Assembly: GCA_021234155.1 (NCBI GenBank)
Contig: JAJEKV010000080.1
Span: 3,641,867-3,705,866, forward strand
Direction: 5' to 3'
Source of the DNA: Isoetes taiwanensis
Taxonomy: Eukaryota > Streptophyta > Lycopodiopsida > Isoetales > Isoetaceae
Length of the DNA: 64,000 bases
Part shown: one piece after another, positions 48,238 through 60,442 of the stretch
Numbering within the stretch: position 1 is the first letter of the stretch
Layout: each line of letters opens with the position of its first letter
Position numbers and translations under genes: made by a program
Notes under the pieces: model-generated
Told to the model about the DNA's origin: nothing
The model's database searches: none
The model's input: only the letters and a program-made list of their open reading frames with translations

Positions 48238-49085
48238 AAGTGTGGTCTTTTCTTTTTGAGGTGTGGTTTTTTAAAGGAAGTGTCATATTTTTGAAAGGGT
48301 ATGTTTTTAAAAGATGTTGTTTTTTAGTGTGGTTTATAATTAAGTAGTTTTTAAGTAGTTGTTTTATGTAAGTATAGTTGAGGTGGTTTATAATGAGGTG
48401 TAGTTTTAAGTAGTTGTTTTTTAAGGAGGTATGGTTTCAAGTGCGTGGATTTTATTTCAAAATCTCATGTTGTTGCTTTTTTGGAGTGTGTAGTTTATAA
48501 GTGGGTGTAATTTTTAAATAGCTATTTTTAAAGAAGTGTGGTTTTTTAAGGTGGTTTATAAGGGGTGTGTTTTAAGTGGTCGCTTAGTGATCGTCAAGCT
48601 TGCAGCTTATAAATCGTGTAGTTTTTAAGAAGTTTATTTTTTTAAGGAAGTATAGTTTCTTTGAGGTGTGGTTTATATAACTAGGGTGTAGTTTTAAGTA
48701 GCTATCTTTAAAGTAAGTATAGTTTTTGAGGTGTGTGGTTTATAAGTAGATATAGTTTTTAAGTGATTGTTTTTTAAAGAATGTGGTTGGCGGTGTGGTT
48801 TATAACTAGGTGTAGTTTTTAAGTAGCTATTTTTGCTGGAAGTATGTTTAGGAAGTATGCATTTTTGAGGTGTGGATTATATGTATGTAGTTTTTAAGTA
48901 GCATTTTTAAGGGAGAAAGCTCTAAGTGGGTGGATTTTTAAGTTGAGGTGTTGTTTTTGAGGTTTAGTTTATAAGGTGTAGTTTTTAAGGAAATATAGTT
49001 TTTTGAGGTGTGGTTTATAAGTAGGTGTAGTTTAAAATGATTGTTTTTACATGGGAAGTATGATTTTTGAAGTGGTGTAGTTTGC
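48238..49085 (+). repeat. G/T-rich, C-poor minisatellite
   Basis: Irregular units of roughly 60-70 bases, made of the words GTGTGGTTTATAA, GTAGGTGTAGTTTTTAAGTAG and AAGGAAGTATAGTTTTTGAG, repeat about ten times or more. The plus strand has almost no C across more than 800 bases, a marked strand asymmetry. No coding potential. The units are diverged, so the array is not freshly amplified. Confidence 0.85.
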
Positions 49086-49669
49086 GATTATAGCTTCTAT
49101 TTTGCAAGCACTACTTATATTATCATGCCTCACTTATCCGGCTACTACCAATTACTTGTCGCTGCATGCTATGTGTCAAAATATCACAATACTGTAGTAA
49201 GAAAATAAGGCAAGTTAAAAGGTTCGCAGCAATGGTTGTTTCTGCAAAAACCTCCAAGCTTCCATACATGGCAAGAATAATACGTATGAGGTGGCAAGGG
49301 TAATGATGACATGGCAAAACCGCCATATATACAGAAAACTTTAACATCAACAAATTTTCTAGTAAGATAGATTTTCATGGTGACATGGCGCTTATTTGGA
49401 AGAGGTGGTATACCTACATAATGACTTGGCATATTTCTAACTCGGCCAAAATATTGTAAACCAAAATATGCTCTTTTGGCTTTTCCAAAAGAAAAAGGAA
49501 AAGGTAGAACAATGGATCCAAACCTCGACAATCGATATGGTCATTGATGGTAGAAAGAGGGGCCGTTGGTTCTGGAAGAAAAGCACCACCAATCTCTGAA
49601 TATTGTTTGTGTTTAAGCTTGGGAATGTACTATATCATTGTTCATTCAGAAAATTTCAACGGGTTAGAT

Positions 49670-49990
49670 CCAAGGTGGCTCAAACATGTCACGCAGCCCA
49701 ACATGCCACCTAGGCTCCAACATGCCAAGGTGGTTCACATGCCACCCAGGCACCAACATGCCAAGGTGTCTCAAACATGCCATGTAAGCACATGCCACGC
49801 TGGAAGTTTCTGTGCTGTTGATGCCACCTAGTACCCAAACATGCCAAGGTGGCTCAAACATACCAAGTGGCTCCAACATGCCAATGGTAGGGTTCCAATA
49901 CAACGTACTTCAAACATGCCACCTAGTTCCAACATGCCAACGCGTTCAAACATGCCACCTAGTCCCACATGCCAAGGTGATCCAAATTAG
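49670..49990 (+). repeat. CATGCC minisatellite
   Basis: Units such as CCAACATGCCACCTAGGCT and CAAACATGCCAAGGTGGCT repeat irregularly about twelve times. The same word family recurs at 52,525-52,565 and 53,490-53,735. Frames across the array are open on both strands only because the repeat lacks stops in some registers; I do not regard them as genes. Confidence 0.85.
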
Positions 49991-50344
49991 CCAAATGTTT
50001 TCCCACATCTCACAACAACTTTTTCTCCGGCTGTCAAGCTCCAAAAAGTCATTTGAAAAAACAGCAGAGCTCGAGATATTCGACCGGTGCAACCACATTT
50101 TGCTTTAGAGATCCTAATGTAATTGATGCCTTTTTGCATAATTTGCACAAAAATTCGATTTCCCATAAACCTCGGTTCTAACCATAAATAATAAACACTA
50201 CTTTCACGGAAACGCAACGCCCCTTAAATTTTAGAAAAACTAAACTACAAATCTTGGGAATACCTTAAACCCGAGCAACACACGGAATATTCAAAAGATA
50301 CTTTAAATTTCTAAAACAAAAATGTATTTGTGTCTCAAGCAATT

Positions 50345-51121
50345 ACTATCCATATGTTAAGTAATTTGAACTCCGGAGCGTCGATAGGCCTCCACCACCG
50401 GTAAACCCTCACTAAGCACAACCGAAATAAGAATCGAAATAGCCTATGGAAAGACTATAAAAGGAAGCAAAGATGGGTTAGAACCGGTACCTATATTGAT
50501 GTCGTAATGTAATTGTTTCGACAAAGACAAAGATGAAATGGAAATATCCCTCCAATAAGGACAGAGAACATAATGTGATATACCGTGCCCGCCATGAATT
50601 TGTCCGAAATTTTTGTTGGTAATGCATCAGATCTTTCAATGGCTGGCTGTAGCCAAAGTAGCTTCCAATGAGACCAATGGCAATGTAGATGCCAAACACA
50701 CGCGTAGTGCGCGATGGTTCCAAATGGCACAAAGAATCGACGATTCTCCCCTGCATGAGACAATCGAGGATAAAGAAAATAATGAACATAGTTCCGTGGA
50801 ACATAAATACGCCTCTTCAAGCAGGTATCTTCCACCGCCCTTTAAATGCTTTATACGTACTTTGAAGAGGCATAACCATCAAACAAAGCTCCATAAAACT
50901 CCATAACAAGAGCATTGCAAATAATGGACCACCGCTGATTCGGACATGGTGAAAAAACCCTAACAATGCAAATATCATGGTAACCAATCGACATCCCAAA
51001 GAACTGCACTCGCATTGCATATATACACACAAAGCAACCCTGCATTTGTTGGTGGTCTAAACACATCCCCATGAACAAGTTTCCAAATTGCTTTTTGAGC
51101 CTCATTCGTATCCAACTCCAT
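50345..51121 (-). pseudogene. Broken TM9SF / nonaspanin (EMP70) gene fragment
   Basis: Nonaspanins are nine-helix endomembrane proteins. On the minus strand the match begins at 51,121 with NEAQKAIWKLVHGDVFRPP, the block just before the second transmembrane segment. It continues in changing frames: VQFFGM and LVTMIFALLGF; GYASSKYV and FKGRWKIP; a stop (about 50,817); MFHGTMFIIFFILDCL; FFVPFGTI; GSYFGYSQPLKD overlapping PAIE in another frame; FMAGTVYHIMFSVLIGGIFPF; and finally YRWWR near 50,370, matching YNWWWRSYLT. All blocks are in family order within about 780 bases with no intron seen. At least five frame changes and one stop mark it as a pseudogene. The N-terminal half and the last helices are absent. 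It could be a retrocopy, but no poly(A) or target-site duplication was found. Confidence 0.85.
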
Positions 51122-52571
51122 TATATTTTGATATGTCACGATGGAGCTTGCTTGTTAGACATATGTGCTTGCTAGAGCTCTACATGTCTCAGTAAAAATC
51201 TGCCTCGCTTAGGGCTCTACATGTGTGCACGTGATCTAATTGTTGCTAGAGAAGCCGTACGTAAAGGATGAGTGCTTGCCACCCAATAATACTAACCAAC
51301 ATCAATCGTAAGTAAAAACCCCGACTAACCGGACAGAAGATAGCGCCGACGAAAGCCCGGGCAGGATGGACAACATGGGCTTATAGTTGCGTGGCTTTTT
51401 ACCAAACACTGCTGTTGCTTATACTACGTACCGCAACGCACGCCGCTGGTTCCAGACAAGACCAAAAACACGGCCGGTCAGGTTCACCACTTGATTTCCC
51501 GTGAACTGCCAGGTCGGGATTACCTACCAAACGCCGTGTTTCAGAATCATGGTTCTAACACACCATATCCATATATCAAGCATGCATATGAACTACGCCA
51601 CCTTGGTTGCCTTAAGCAACCCGGCTGTCCCTCTCCCTCTCCCCTCTCTCTCTCCCCTCAGGAGCTCTGTGACCTTCTCAAATCAAACAAGGTCAGGACT
51701 TCGCAGGCCACCACGAGGGGAGAGGCCAAGCCCTGTGAGATGGACTCCTAAGGATCGCCTCCAGGCATCCTTTCCTGGTGTACTGCCTCGCAATGCCAGA
51801 TGCTAATACCTCTCCCGTGAGCTCGCCTCTATCCAACCATTGAATCTCACCGGCTCAAGAACCTTTGCTTTGGAGCAGTTCAAAAACCTCGCGATAGTTC
51901 TGAGAACTCGGTCAAACCACGAAATGTCTTGTGGGTAAAACCCGCATTGGCCGCTCGTAGCATGAAGCCCCAAATGGCACTACCGCCACATCATTCAATG
52001 ACAAAATTATGCGCTGAAATCAAGCTATATGGGTCAATCAGGACAACAAAAAATATAGTATTCCGGTGAGCCATCTCCTAGCCAATTCGATCACAAAATG
52101 TATTGGACATGAGTATCGTGTCTCTTTGAGAAGGAGGGCCTCTACAAGATTAAAACTTGGTCCCCGTGAGGTAATGTCGACGCTCTAAGTCACTGTTATT
52201 TCAATTCATAGTTCCAAAGTTTGTAGAGTTATCGGGCCATAGGGAGAGGACATTGGTACAAAATGTTTTCTGGGTTTGTAAAGGTCCATCTTCTCGATGT
52301 AAACATCATCCCTCTACTTGATGACATGGTGTGAGGTCCGGGTCAATCCTACCATGATGGCTCCTAAACATAAACCCCTGCAGGTGTTGCTAGATTCTTA
52401 AAAGGGTTTACATTTTGAGGACTGTAGTTTGGTTGTTTGCACTTGAGACGCATGGAGGAAGTCGAGTTTGAAGATGCAAAACCAAGTTGAGAACTCCACA
52501 ATGGAGTTTCTGATCTATCCTCCCAAGATGGCTCAAACATGCCACCTCCAACATGCAAACCTAGGCTCCTA

Positions 52572-52573
<2 letters not shown>
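51122..52573. other. Stretch without a recognised gene
   Basis: Contains a CT-rich tract around 51,630-51,660 and a segment AGAGGCCAAGCCC...TGAGATG (about 51,719) that recurs at 53,223 (AGAGGCCAAGCCC...GAGATG). The two sites are the ends of repeat-like sequence mixed with the microsatellites to the right. No gene is supported. Confidence 0.4.

Positions 52574-52611
<38 letters not shown>
52574..52611 (+). repeat. (TC)n microsatellite
   Basis: About 19 uninterrupted TC units, next to a CATGCC repeat piece. Confidence 0.95.
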
Positions 52612-52615
<4 letters not shown>

Positions 52616-52795
52616 GAATGCTGGTCGTAGAAGCGAAGCCCCACTGGCTCAGCACATTTGAAAGGTCTCTGTTCAACCTCACTAGGATCTTGGCATCCCA
52701 GGGACCTTGGCCCCTGCACTCAGGGTTGTGCTCCTTGAAGAGGGAGGTCGTAGAGTGTCCAAGGGGATACCGGGCTTGTGCTACGACATAAAACA

Positions 52796-52797
<2 letters not shown>

Positions 52798-52831
<34 letters not shown>
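52798..52831 (+). repeat. (TC)n microsatellite, second tract
   Basis: About 16 TC units. The 190 bases between this tract and the previous one contain no recognisable gene. Confidence 0.95.
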
Positions 52832-52833
<2 letters not shown>

Positions 52834-53001
52834 CATTTGGTCTAGTAAATAATAATTGCTCCTTAGCAATGTGGTCTCGAACGACCCACGTAATCGCGAC
52901 TCTCTACATCAGTTGGGAAGTCAAATCCCAAATGTGACGCAATGTAGCAGAAGTGGCCCAACCGAAAGCAATGTAGTGGCGGACGTTAAACTACTATCTA
53001 T

Positions 53002-53055
53002 CTATCTATCTCACGCGACACGCACATTTCATGTCATTTCATCTCTCCCTCCCTC

Positions 53056-53086
<31 letters not shown>

Positions 53087-53140
53087 GCACACATTTCTAT
53101 GTCATTTCATCTCTCTCCCTCCCTCCTCCCTCCTCTCTCC
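53002..53140 (+). repeat. Compound ATCT / CCCT / TC / CA simple-sequence region
   Basis: (ATCT)n at about 53,000-53,012, then CCCTCCC and (TC)n at 53,056-53,080, then a short CA tract, then a near repeat of ATTTCATCTCTCYCTCCCTCC at 53,105. A unit ATGTCATTTCATCTCTC occurs twice (about 53,029 and 53,099), so the array grew by tandem duplication. Confidence 0.85.
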
Positions 53141-53489
53141 TCGATTGATATTTGATAGAAGAGCTCGCACCTTCCCCAAGTCGAAGAAGGTCGACTTCGC
53201 GCCACTACCTCACTCTCCGTAAGAGGCCAAGCCCCTTTGAGATGACCCTAAAAAACATTCTCGCGAAATTTTCCTAGCAACATTCTTCAAGAGGCCGATG
53301 CTAATGCCAAAGTTCAACATGTTTTTATGGTTCAAACGATGTGCTCCTAGCATCCACCATGCCACCAGTCTCCCAAAGGTTCTAGTCTCAAACATCTCAT
53401 TGTGGTCATAAAAATGCTCTTCAAATGATTTTTTTTGAAGGATGAAATATGACTTCAGATGTTTTCATGGTTGAAATGTTGTGCCCTCT

Positions 53490-53735
53490 AGCTAGAACAT
53501 GCCACCTTTGCCTGGCATGCCACATAGATTCAAAACAAGCTACATAGGTTCAATGCATATGCGTAGGTCAAGCATGCCCCTGTGGCTCAAACATGGACAC
53601 ATGGTTTAAAGCATTGGCCATGATCGTGACATGTGGGCTAAACATGCCTCTAGGCTTAAACATGACATGACTAAATTGACAGGTGGCTCAAACATGCCAC
53701 ATAGGCCCAAACATGCCACTTAAGCAAAAGGCAAC
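53490..53735 (+). repeat. CATGCC minisatellite, second array
   Basis: Diverged units of the CAAACATGCCACATAGGC type, about ten copies, related to the array at 49,670-49,990 and to the piece at 52,525-52,565. Confidence 0.75.
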
Positions 53736-56700
53736 AAAATATGTGTTATCTCCCCACTTCCTGCTATAATCTTTATTTTTGTTTCGAAGTCACCCTATCT
53801 AGAAAAACATCATAGGAATTTTGAGTTTCTATACAAAACCGACAAATACTCATATTAGGATATATGTAAAATCTAGTGAGCATGTCGTACTCTAGATAAA
53901 GGTATTGAGATCTTGAAGCATGGTCAAGCAGAGTCATAAAATGCACGCATTTATTTGTATGTTTTAAAGATGAAATATATCCGTATGAAATATAACCGAA
54001 GTTTGAATAACATCATTGATGCCCATGGAGAAAAAGGGGCATCATGGTGGTATGTATGATGGGATGATACATGACGGGTGCCAATAATGGGGCAATACAT
54101 GCATAATGTTTTGAAGCTCGCAGTTCTTCTAATCCGCGTTAAATGTAAGAGAGGCTCCCCATCTCCGAAATAATCTCTCGTAAGGATTGAAGGCCCGTGA
54201 GTGGAAATATCTAAAATCGGCTCTCTCGTTTCCTCCGCCGCCAATTGAAAGTACAATTTCACCTCCTTATGGAAATGGAAAACGCATATGTGGTTGCCCC
54301 TATTATATAATGCACTCGCTATTCATATATGGTAGATTTAGAGTTCTAAAACCATAGAGCTTTATCAATGGTGCAATTCAAAAAGGTGCCATGGTATAAT
54401 TGTATCCCATCAAAATCAAACGGCTTTAGATGAGCGGCCGGTGATCGCGGATCTGTGCCTTGGCGATCCTATTGAATTAACGGTTGACAATGTACTCGTA
54501 TTAGACCTACGCGTTTCTTTTTATTTTGGGCTCGATTCGCTTCTCCCGCTTCGCCGTGCCTCCGCTTCAAAGCGTACATCTTCTCTCAGTGCCAAATTCG
54601 CTTAAGATGAAACCATCCCCGGCTTTCTCTCAAAGTCCCGAGGCCCTGTTTCCTCGCTACCGCTCAAGGATGGAGCTTTGCCGATTCTTGCCCGTAAAAT
54701 GTCAGAGATTTTGTGAAGAATATGCTTTCATGTTAGAGGGCTAGCTTTTTCAAACAGAAGCCTGATGGTAAGAAATGTGTTTCGATTGGGCTTCTTCCAA
54801 AACAGCTCGATGTTTCGCTAGTTTTGCTTTTATCTCATTTCAAACAGGTCCAATGGTTCTTCAACAAGGTCAAATGTTATGCCTTAACATTTTCTTCTTA
54901 TCTTCTTCTTTTGAGCGGGGCTTTTACACTATACGTTGTCCATCCAAAATCACAATTGTGAATCTTGATATGTTTGCTCAAATTGGGTACTCCTTTTGCT
55001 TAGCTCTTCAAAGCCCCACTACTGAAGTTCATGATGCTCTAAAAAGAAAAAAGTAGATTGCCAAGAAGGTAGGCCTCAGAGCATCATAGATTTTACTTCT
55101 CATCTCGCTTCTCTATCTCTTCAATAGGCAAGCCGGGTGAAAGTCTATGACCATTGATTTTTATCATCATGGTACCATAAATTGCGCCATCACACCTGTT
55201 AATTTGAAACTCGCTCTTTCCAAGAAGAAAAGTTTTGAAGATGATTGAACTGGGGATGGAACTGAAAGGTGACTTTAGGTCAGTACCAGAATACCGGAAT
55301 GATGAGTGCTTGTGGTTTCTACCAGATGGTGAATCAATTAGTATGGTCAAACACCGCCATGAAGAAGTTTGGGTCAATCCCACGGAACAAAGAGCTTTTA
55401 AATAACCATTGAATTTGCTTTTAATAAACCATTGAAATTTGATAAGTTTGTAGCAATAGCTTTTAATAGCCATTGAAATTTCTTTTGATACTTTAAACAA
55501 TGCTCTGAAAGGTGTAAAAAGGCAAATTGAGTTAATACCTTCATCTAGATACAAATTGAGCAAATAGCTTTGCATCTAGAAAACTACACCATCTACAAAT
55601 GGTGCGCCATGTTTTGTCTCTGAAAACAACACCTTAAATATTATTTATATCTACATATACATGTATTGATTTTATGTCAAACAATACTGAAAAATAGTTA
55701 CAAAACCACATCCTTTTTATGTTCATTATATCATTTTTGGGAGAAAACCAAACACTAAAACAAATATAATTAAAACCGCTTGAACCCTAAGCATATAGTT
55801 TCTAGCAAAGTCATAAATTTCTCTGCCAGTTTTGAAGTGGTTTTTGGAAAAACAGCCAGTTCAAATATGTGGATTTCTGTTTCATTGAGAACTAATGTAT
55901 AATTTACGTACTCCTACGTAGATTTTTTGCAAGAAAACTATTACATGTGCAAAATTGACTAAAAACCATATCGCTGCTTTACAACCTACAAAACAACATT
56001 ATAGTTTTTGATGTTGCTCTTTATGCACATACCAAAAACAACATGTGGACTCGCTTTTTAAAGTAGTGGCTTTGTTAATCTTCTAGATTCTATAGCATAA
56101 ATGTGCCAGCATTCCTTGACTCACCATTGTCGAAATCTACACTTCAAAGTGATTCCTTTCATAAGTTGTGGATATTTACAACTTTCCACATTACTATAAT
56201 CTCTACAATTCCCATTCTGGCTCCCTCATTCTCCATTCTCATTCTATTCTCAATGGCTCTATGTATAGATACTCATATGCACTACCTTCTCTCCCTCAAC
56301 TCCGGTGCTGAGTATTCAATATTCTTATGTTGAATGGCAATATATTCCGCCACATAACAAAATCATCCTCGGCCATTAGTATACCTTTTCTCAGGTCGCT
56401 TAACTTCCAAAGTGGAGCCAATGGAGCCAAATGGATCACGGGAACATCATGCTAGCAATTCTCAGAGGATCCTAAAACAAGCATACCTACCACCCCTAAG
56501 CTCTCACACTTAGCACTTCTACCCGAAATTTCTACACGTAATTTTCATCCTCATTGAACCCGGTCACTTAGCTAAATAAGGACATGCAATGGTTTTCCTT
56601 CTTATACCAACGTCAGCCTTGACATTCCCTTGCACTGGATATTTAATATTTCGCCAGACATCACCCCTCTAGCTCGGAATCCTACTAGCTTCAGCTTTAG

Positions 56701-57265
56701 GAGCCACGATGATCGCCCCCACCATTATGTATGGAGCTTATATCCACTTCCATATCACCAAATCGATTGTTTTCCATGTCACACCTAAGCTTAAAACCTC
56801 TTGATCTCATTGTTTACAATGTACCCGTGATTCCTTAAACCTCGTGACTTTTATTTCTAAGAGTGCAGTTTTACTCGAGTCAATCCACACATAATACCGC
56901 CTACTCCCATGCATCAAAATCTGCTAAGCACGCAATATGTGTGTCATTCTTTTTATGAGTCTTTCTCGACATTATTAATGCCACCATTAGCTTCATGCTC
57001 TCGCATGTATCAAGCTTTTATAATTTCTACCAGCGAGATAGCACTTGCATATTAGAAACTATTTTCATGAACACATACTAACGTTCATGAATCATTTCGA
57101 CTTATGAATTGCACATTACACATCATTTTTACTTTGATCACCTTGGTGATGATAGTCTCGTGCAACTTATAACCCCACCAGCTTTTCCTTGTAATATATG
57201 ATGTGTTGCCACCGTGAATCTCGTGAATTTTGTAGACTTGTCTAGATGTCATAATAACATCATTT
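53736..57265. other. Long stretch without a firmly recognised gene
   Basis: Open frames at 54,526-54,744 plus, 54,775-55,056 plus and 55,093-55,575 minus (160 codons) stand out by length. The plus-strand frames of 54.5-55.4 kb have a faint resemblance to the DUF4283/ORF1 region of plant LINEs, with a hydrophobic and W/F pattern but no decisive motif. At 56,215-56,260 there is a CATTCT-rich tract followed by CTCTATGTATAG, like the tail of the LINE at 17.3 kb. From about 56.9 kb the sequence may be the 3' internal part of the retrotransposon ending at the polypurine tract (57,266). Confidence 0.3.
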
Positions 57266-57280
57266 TTAAGAAGGAGAGAA
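57266..57280 (+). other. Polypurine tract next to LTR copy 2
   Basis: TTTTTAAGAAGGAGAGAA (57,263-57,280) directly before the LTR start TGTACATTCG. It corresponds to the tract beside LTR copy 1, and the homology of the copies continues upstream (ATAACATCATTTTTAAG versus ACAACATCATTTTAAG). Confidence 0.6.
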
Positions 57281-58428
57281 TGTACATTCGCATGTTTATA
57301 TGCTTTTAGTATATAAATATATGATACTACCATGAATAATTAATGCATACTTATCATGCTCAAGATTAGCTGCTGTTAACTCATTAAATATTAAGGTGGA
57401 AACCTAACTCTAAACCCTCCTAATTCGAATTTAGGGCTTAACCTAATATTAAAAGGCTAAATTACTTAATACGCATTTAGCATTAACACTTGGCCCAAAT
57501 CGATTGGGCAAGGGAGAGCTGCTAACTTTGATCACCTAAATTAGCTTCACCCCAATTTGCCCTACCAGATTTGGGGGAAGAAGCGCATTGGTCCAACCAA
57601 GACAGGCATGGAGAACCTAAGAGGATGGAAGATCTAGCCTCGTATATCGGGTATAGGCTTAGTTAGCTTGAGATTCTGTGAAGTAGGAACTAACCCTCTA
57701 CTGTTAGGATGATGATTAGTCTCTATTTTATGTTTATGAGATTTTAAGTGAAGGATGTATCATATATGAATGCTCTCTTCGCTCCTCCCGCTGCATGGGT
57801 AAAAGGGGGTAGAGATCTAAACGCCAATCTAGATTAGATATACTTCTAACTAGAACCCTTAAACTAGATGCTTAATTCGCGGTACAAGAGCCTACGTTTG
57901 TAGATGCTATGATGTGGTTCAACACCAAATAATGGTCAATCAGAAGTGGGGCGTTTCCCATCGAGCGTATATTGGGGCTCCTACAATGTACTAGGCTTAT
58001 AGCCCACACTAAGTGTGGGCCGGCATGGTCCGACATCCTCGGTCGCAGGATACACTGTGGGATGTCCCGTACTGAGCATAGATTTAGGGGAGTGTAAGTT
58101 GGGTACGGATGTGCGTGCACCAAAGTGACACGATCCTCTAGCACACCCATGGAACCATTGTGATTCCGAGGGGATCAACCCCTTTCCCACCAGCTCTGAC
58201 GGGAGATGTAATCCGTGAGTAGTCTCCATAAGGTGATTTCATGGGATTACGATCCAGAAGGCTACAAACCGCCGGCGAAGATGATTTAAACTATCCGCAG
58301 TGTGCGGCTGTGAAGGGCTGATGGAGGACTACTCCTAGCCATTGTCTGCTAGCCAACTTTCATGTTATAATGCCTATCCGTTGTCCGTAAGCCTTGACCA
58401 TCAAATAATCCCTCGGTCCGAGCCCGCA
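57281..58428 (+). mobile_element. Long terminal repeat, copy 2
   Basis: TG at 57,281 to CA at 58,428, 1,148 bases, bounded by a polypurine tract on the left and a primer-binding site on the right. It is the inverted counterpart of the LTR at 46,270-47,425. The inner boundary is far better preserved than in copy 1. Internal retroelement sequence lies on both sides, so this is not a simple solo LTR. Confidence 0.75.
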
Positions 58429-58429
58429 G

Positions 58430-58441
58430 TGGTATCGGCGC
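58430..58441 (+). other. Primer-binding site (initiator-Met tRNA type)
   Basis: TGGTATCGGCGC matches the usual plant site TGGTATCAGAGC at 10 of 12 positions and starts one base after the LTR's terminal CA. Confidence 0.7.
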
Positions 58442-58740
58442 ATTTATGGTGCATTTCTTTTAATATGTTGGTATTCTATTGTTATTCTTATTGATGGTTG
58501 TGGGCCATCCTTCTGGTGGTATATTATTTATTTGTATTATTGCCGTGTTAACATGTGCACGCTTTCCACTATATAGGATTCCCATATAGCATGGGATCTA
58601 ATGACACCTCCGCAGTCCTCATTCCGTAAACTTGATCATCACAAGTGGTCCGGACTCGGGATGGAGGGCCTTTCCGCGGGTGATGGAGTCGCCATGAAGG
58701 AAACCTCCGCTGACGGCGCGATGTACATTGTATAGGTTCG
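58442..58740 (+). mobile_element. 5' internal fragment after LTR copy 2, gag start-like
   Basis: Aligns with 46,258-45,960 (minus). After AATGACACCTCC a reading frame gives KLDHHKWSGLGMEG (about 58,630-58,672), resembling the conserved start of Copia-type gag (L-D-x-x-N-W-x-x-W-x-M-E). Homology to a retroelement is lost after about 58.75 kb. Confidence 0.5.
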
Positions 58741-60442
58741 GAATGTACCTAGTTACACTCTACGTAGTTCATGTACAAGAAGTCAATAACGAAATATCAA
58801 CCATACTTCACTACCTAACTTCCCAACACTTCTCTAATGCAAGTGGGAATGAATGTGAAGAAGGCTCGGGCTAAAAGTCTGGTGAGCAAATTTGGTTTCA
58901 TTTAGGCTATACAAGTGGGCTGGATCATGAGGAACAAAGGATTCAAGACTTTAACAAGGTTTCAAGCTGATTTGTATTCATTGGAAGGCTTTTAAGCCGA
59001 TTTAAGCCTTCCTAGAGGATCAGGAGCTGCCCAAGTTATTTGGGTTCATTTGATGTGATGAACAACTGGGATCCAAGGCTTTAACAAGACTTTTGGGAGT
59101 TCAACACTGTTGTTATCGAAGGGTATGTTTGTTTGATCAAATCTTGGTTTGCTCTTTGCTCTTTCTTTATTTCTCGATTGCATTATTTCCAAGATCGCCG
59201 AACCGCCAAACAGCACCGTGAAAAGAAACCAAAAAGAAATAACTAGCAAGATAAAATCAAATAAAATACTAAAGCAAAGGAACCGCAAAGATTTTAACAA
59301 GGTGATCGGGCTACAAACATGTTAGTCATAATTTGATGTTGGTTATTAATCATGATACCGCCATTATGTTCGGAAAGCTTTAGGACCTAGATTGTGGTAT
59401 GACGGTGTGTTGAAAAATCTCAAAGTCGCTTAATTTAATATACATACCACGTACCTTTGTTTGACCTTATAGAACAACGTATCCTCACATTTGCATATTA
59501 TGAAAAAAATGGACACAATAAGCTGCGTTTTGTAGCAATATAATTTAAAATTGGTAAATAATATTCTACAATTCCATCCATGTGATCTGATTCAAATGTA
59601 ACCTCATATATTAATGGTATGAATATAATAAATTTGCATCTTTTGTCTCTTCAATTGCAGCGATCTACGATCTGCAAACTGAATATCCAACAGTTTTCCA
59701 AATACCATATCAATATAGTCGGCTCAATAGCGGTACAGAAACTAGTTATAAACCAATTTGTATAGCCATTGCCAACCTTGGCCATGGCATGAAAAGTCAC
59801 AACGTAAGAACATGGATAACAAGTTTAATTACTGCTCTACTAGCAACCATAGTGTTCAAACACAACTACATAGTAAAGTACCATTCGATTCATAAAAGAC
59901 CTCCCGAACACAAAAAATATACTTGGCCCACCACAAATTTCGTAGAGCACTATGCTTAAAGAGAATCCATACAAAGATGTTTTCAAAGCAATATCCACTT
60001 GTATGCGAGATGATAGAGATATAATATGAAACAGCAGGCATGCCATGTTTACCGCCACCTCCATGAAATGAACTGTAAGAAAACTATTTACTTTACCTTT
60101 TTAGTAGTACTAACCTTTATATATAAACATCATTTCGACTCAGCATCATACCCTACTTTTTATCGTCTGGATCATATAGAGGAATGATTAGATCACTTTG
60201 GAACTCTCAAAATACACAATGTCAACAGCAAAATTTTGGATTGAGCGAAGTAATACCAGTTTCATTTATGAAATTGCCCTAAATTGGCAAAAGACTGAGA
60301 AGAGCTAGTTCTCTTCAATTTTAGAGTAGCTCAAAAAGCGCACCTCGGGCAGTCAAAGTGGCTAATAGGGTGAGTGCCTAAACGGCCCACGCTTGTTTTG
60401 TAGCCCTAGTGTGATTCCGCCCAAACAGAGAGGAGCCCTGGG
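58741..60442. other. Intergenic stretch, no gene seen
   Basis: A short duplicated phrase (GGCTTTTAAGCCGATTTAAGCCTTC, and two variants of ACAAGACTTTxGGG / AACAAGGTTTCAAGC) lies at about 58,940-59,100. Otherwise AT-rich, with only short frames. Confidence 0.4.

Noticed and set aside
49544-50108. Open frames across the CATGCC array on both strands
   Set aside because: They are open only because the repeat unit lacks stop codons in these registers; composition is repeat-driven.
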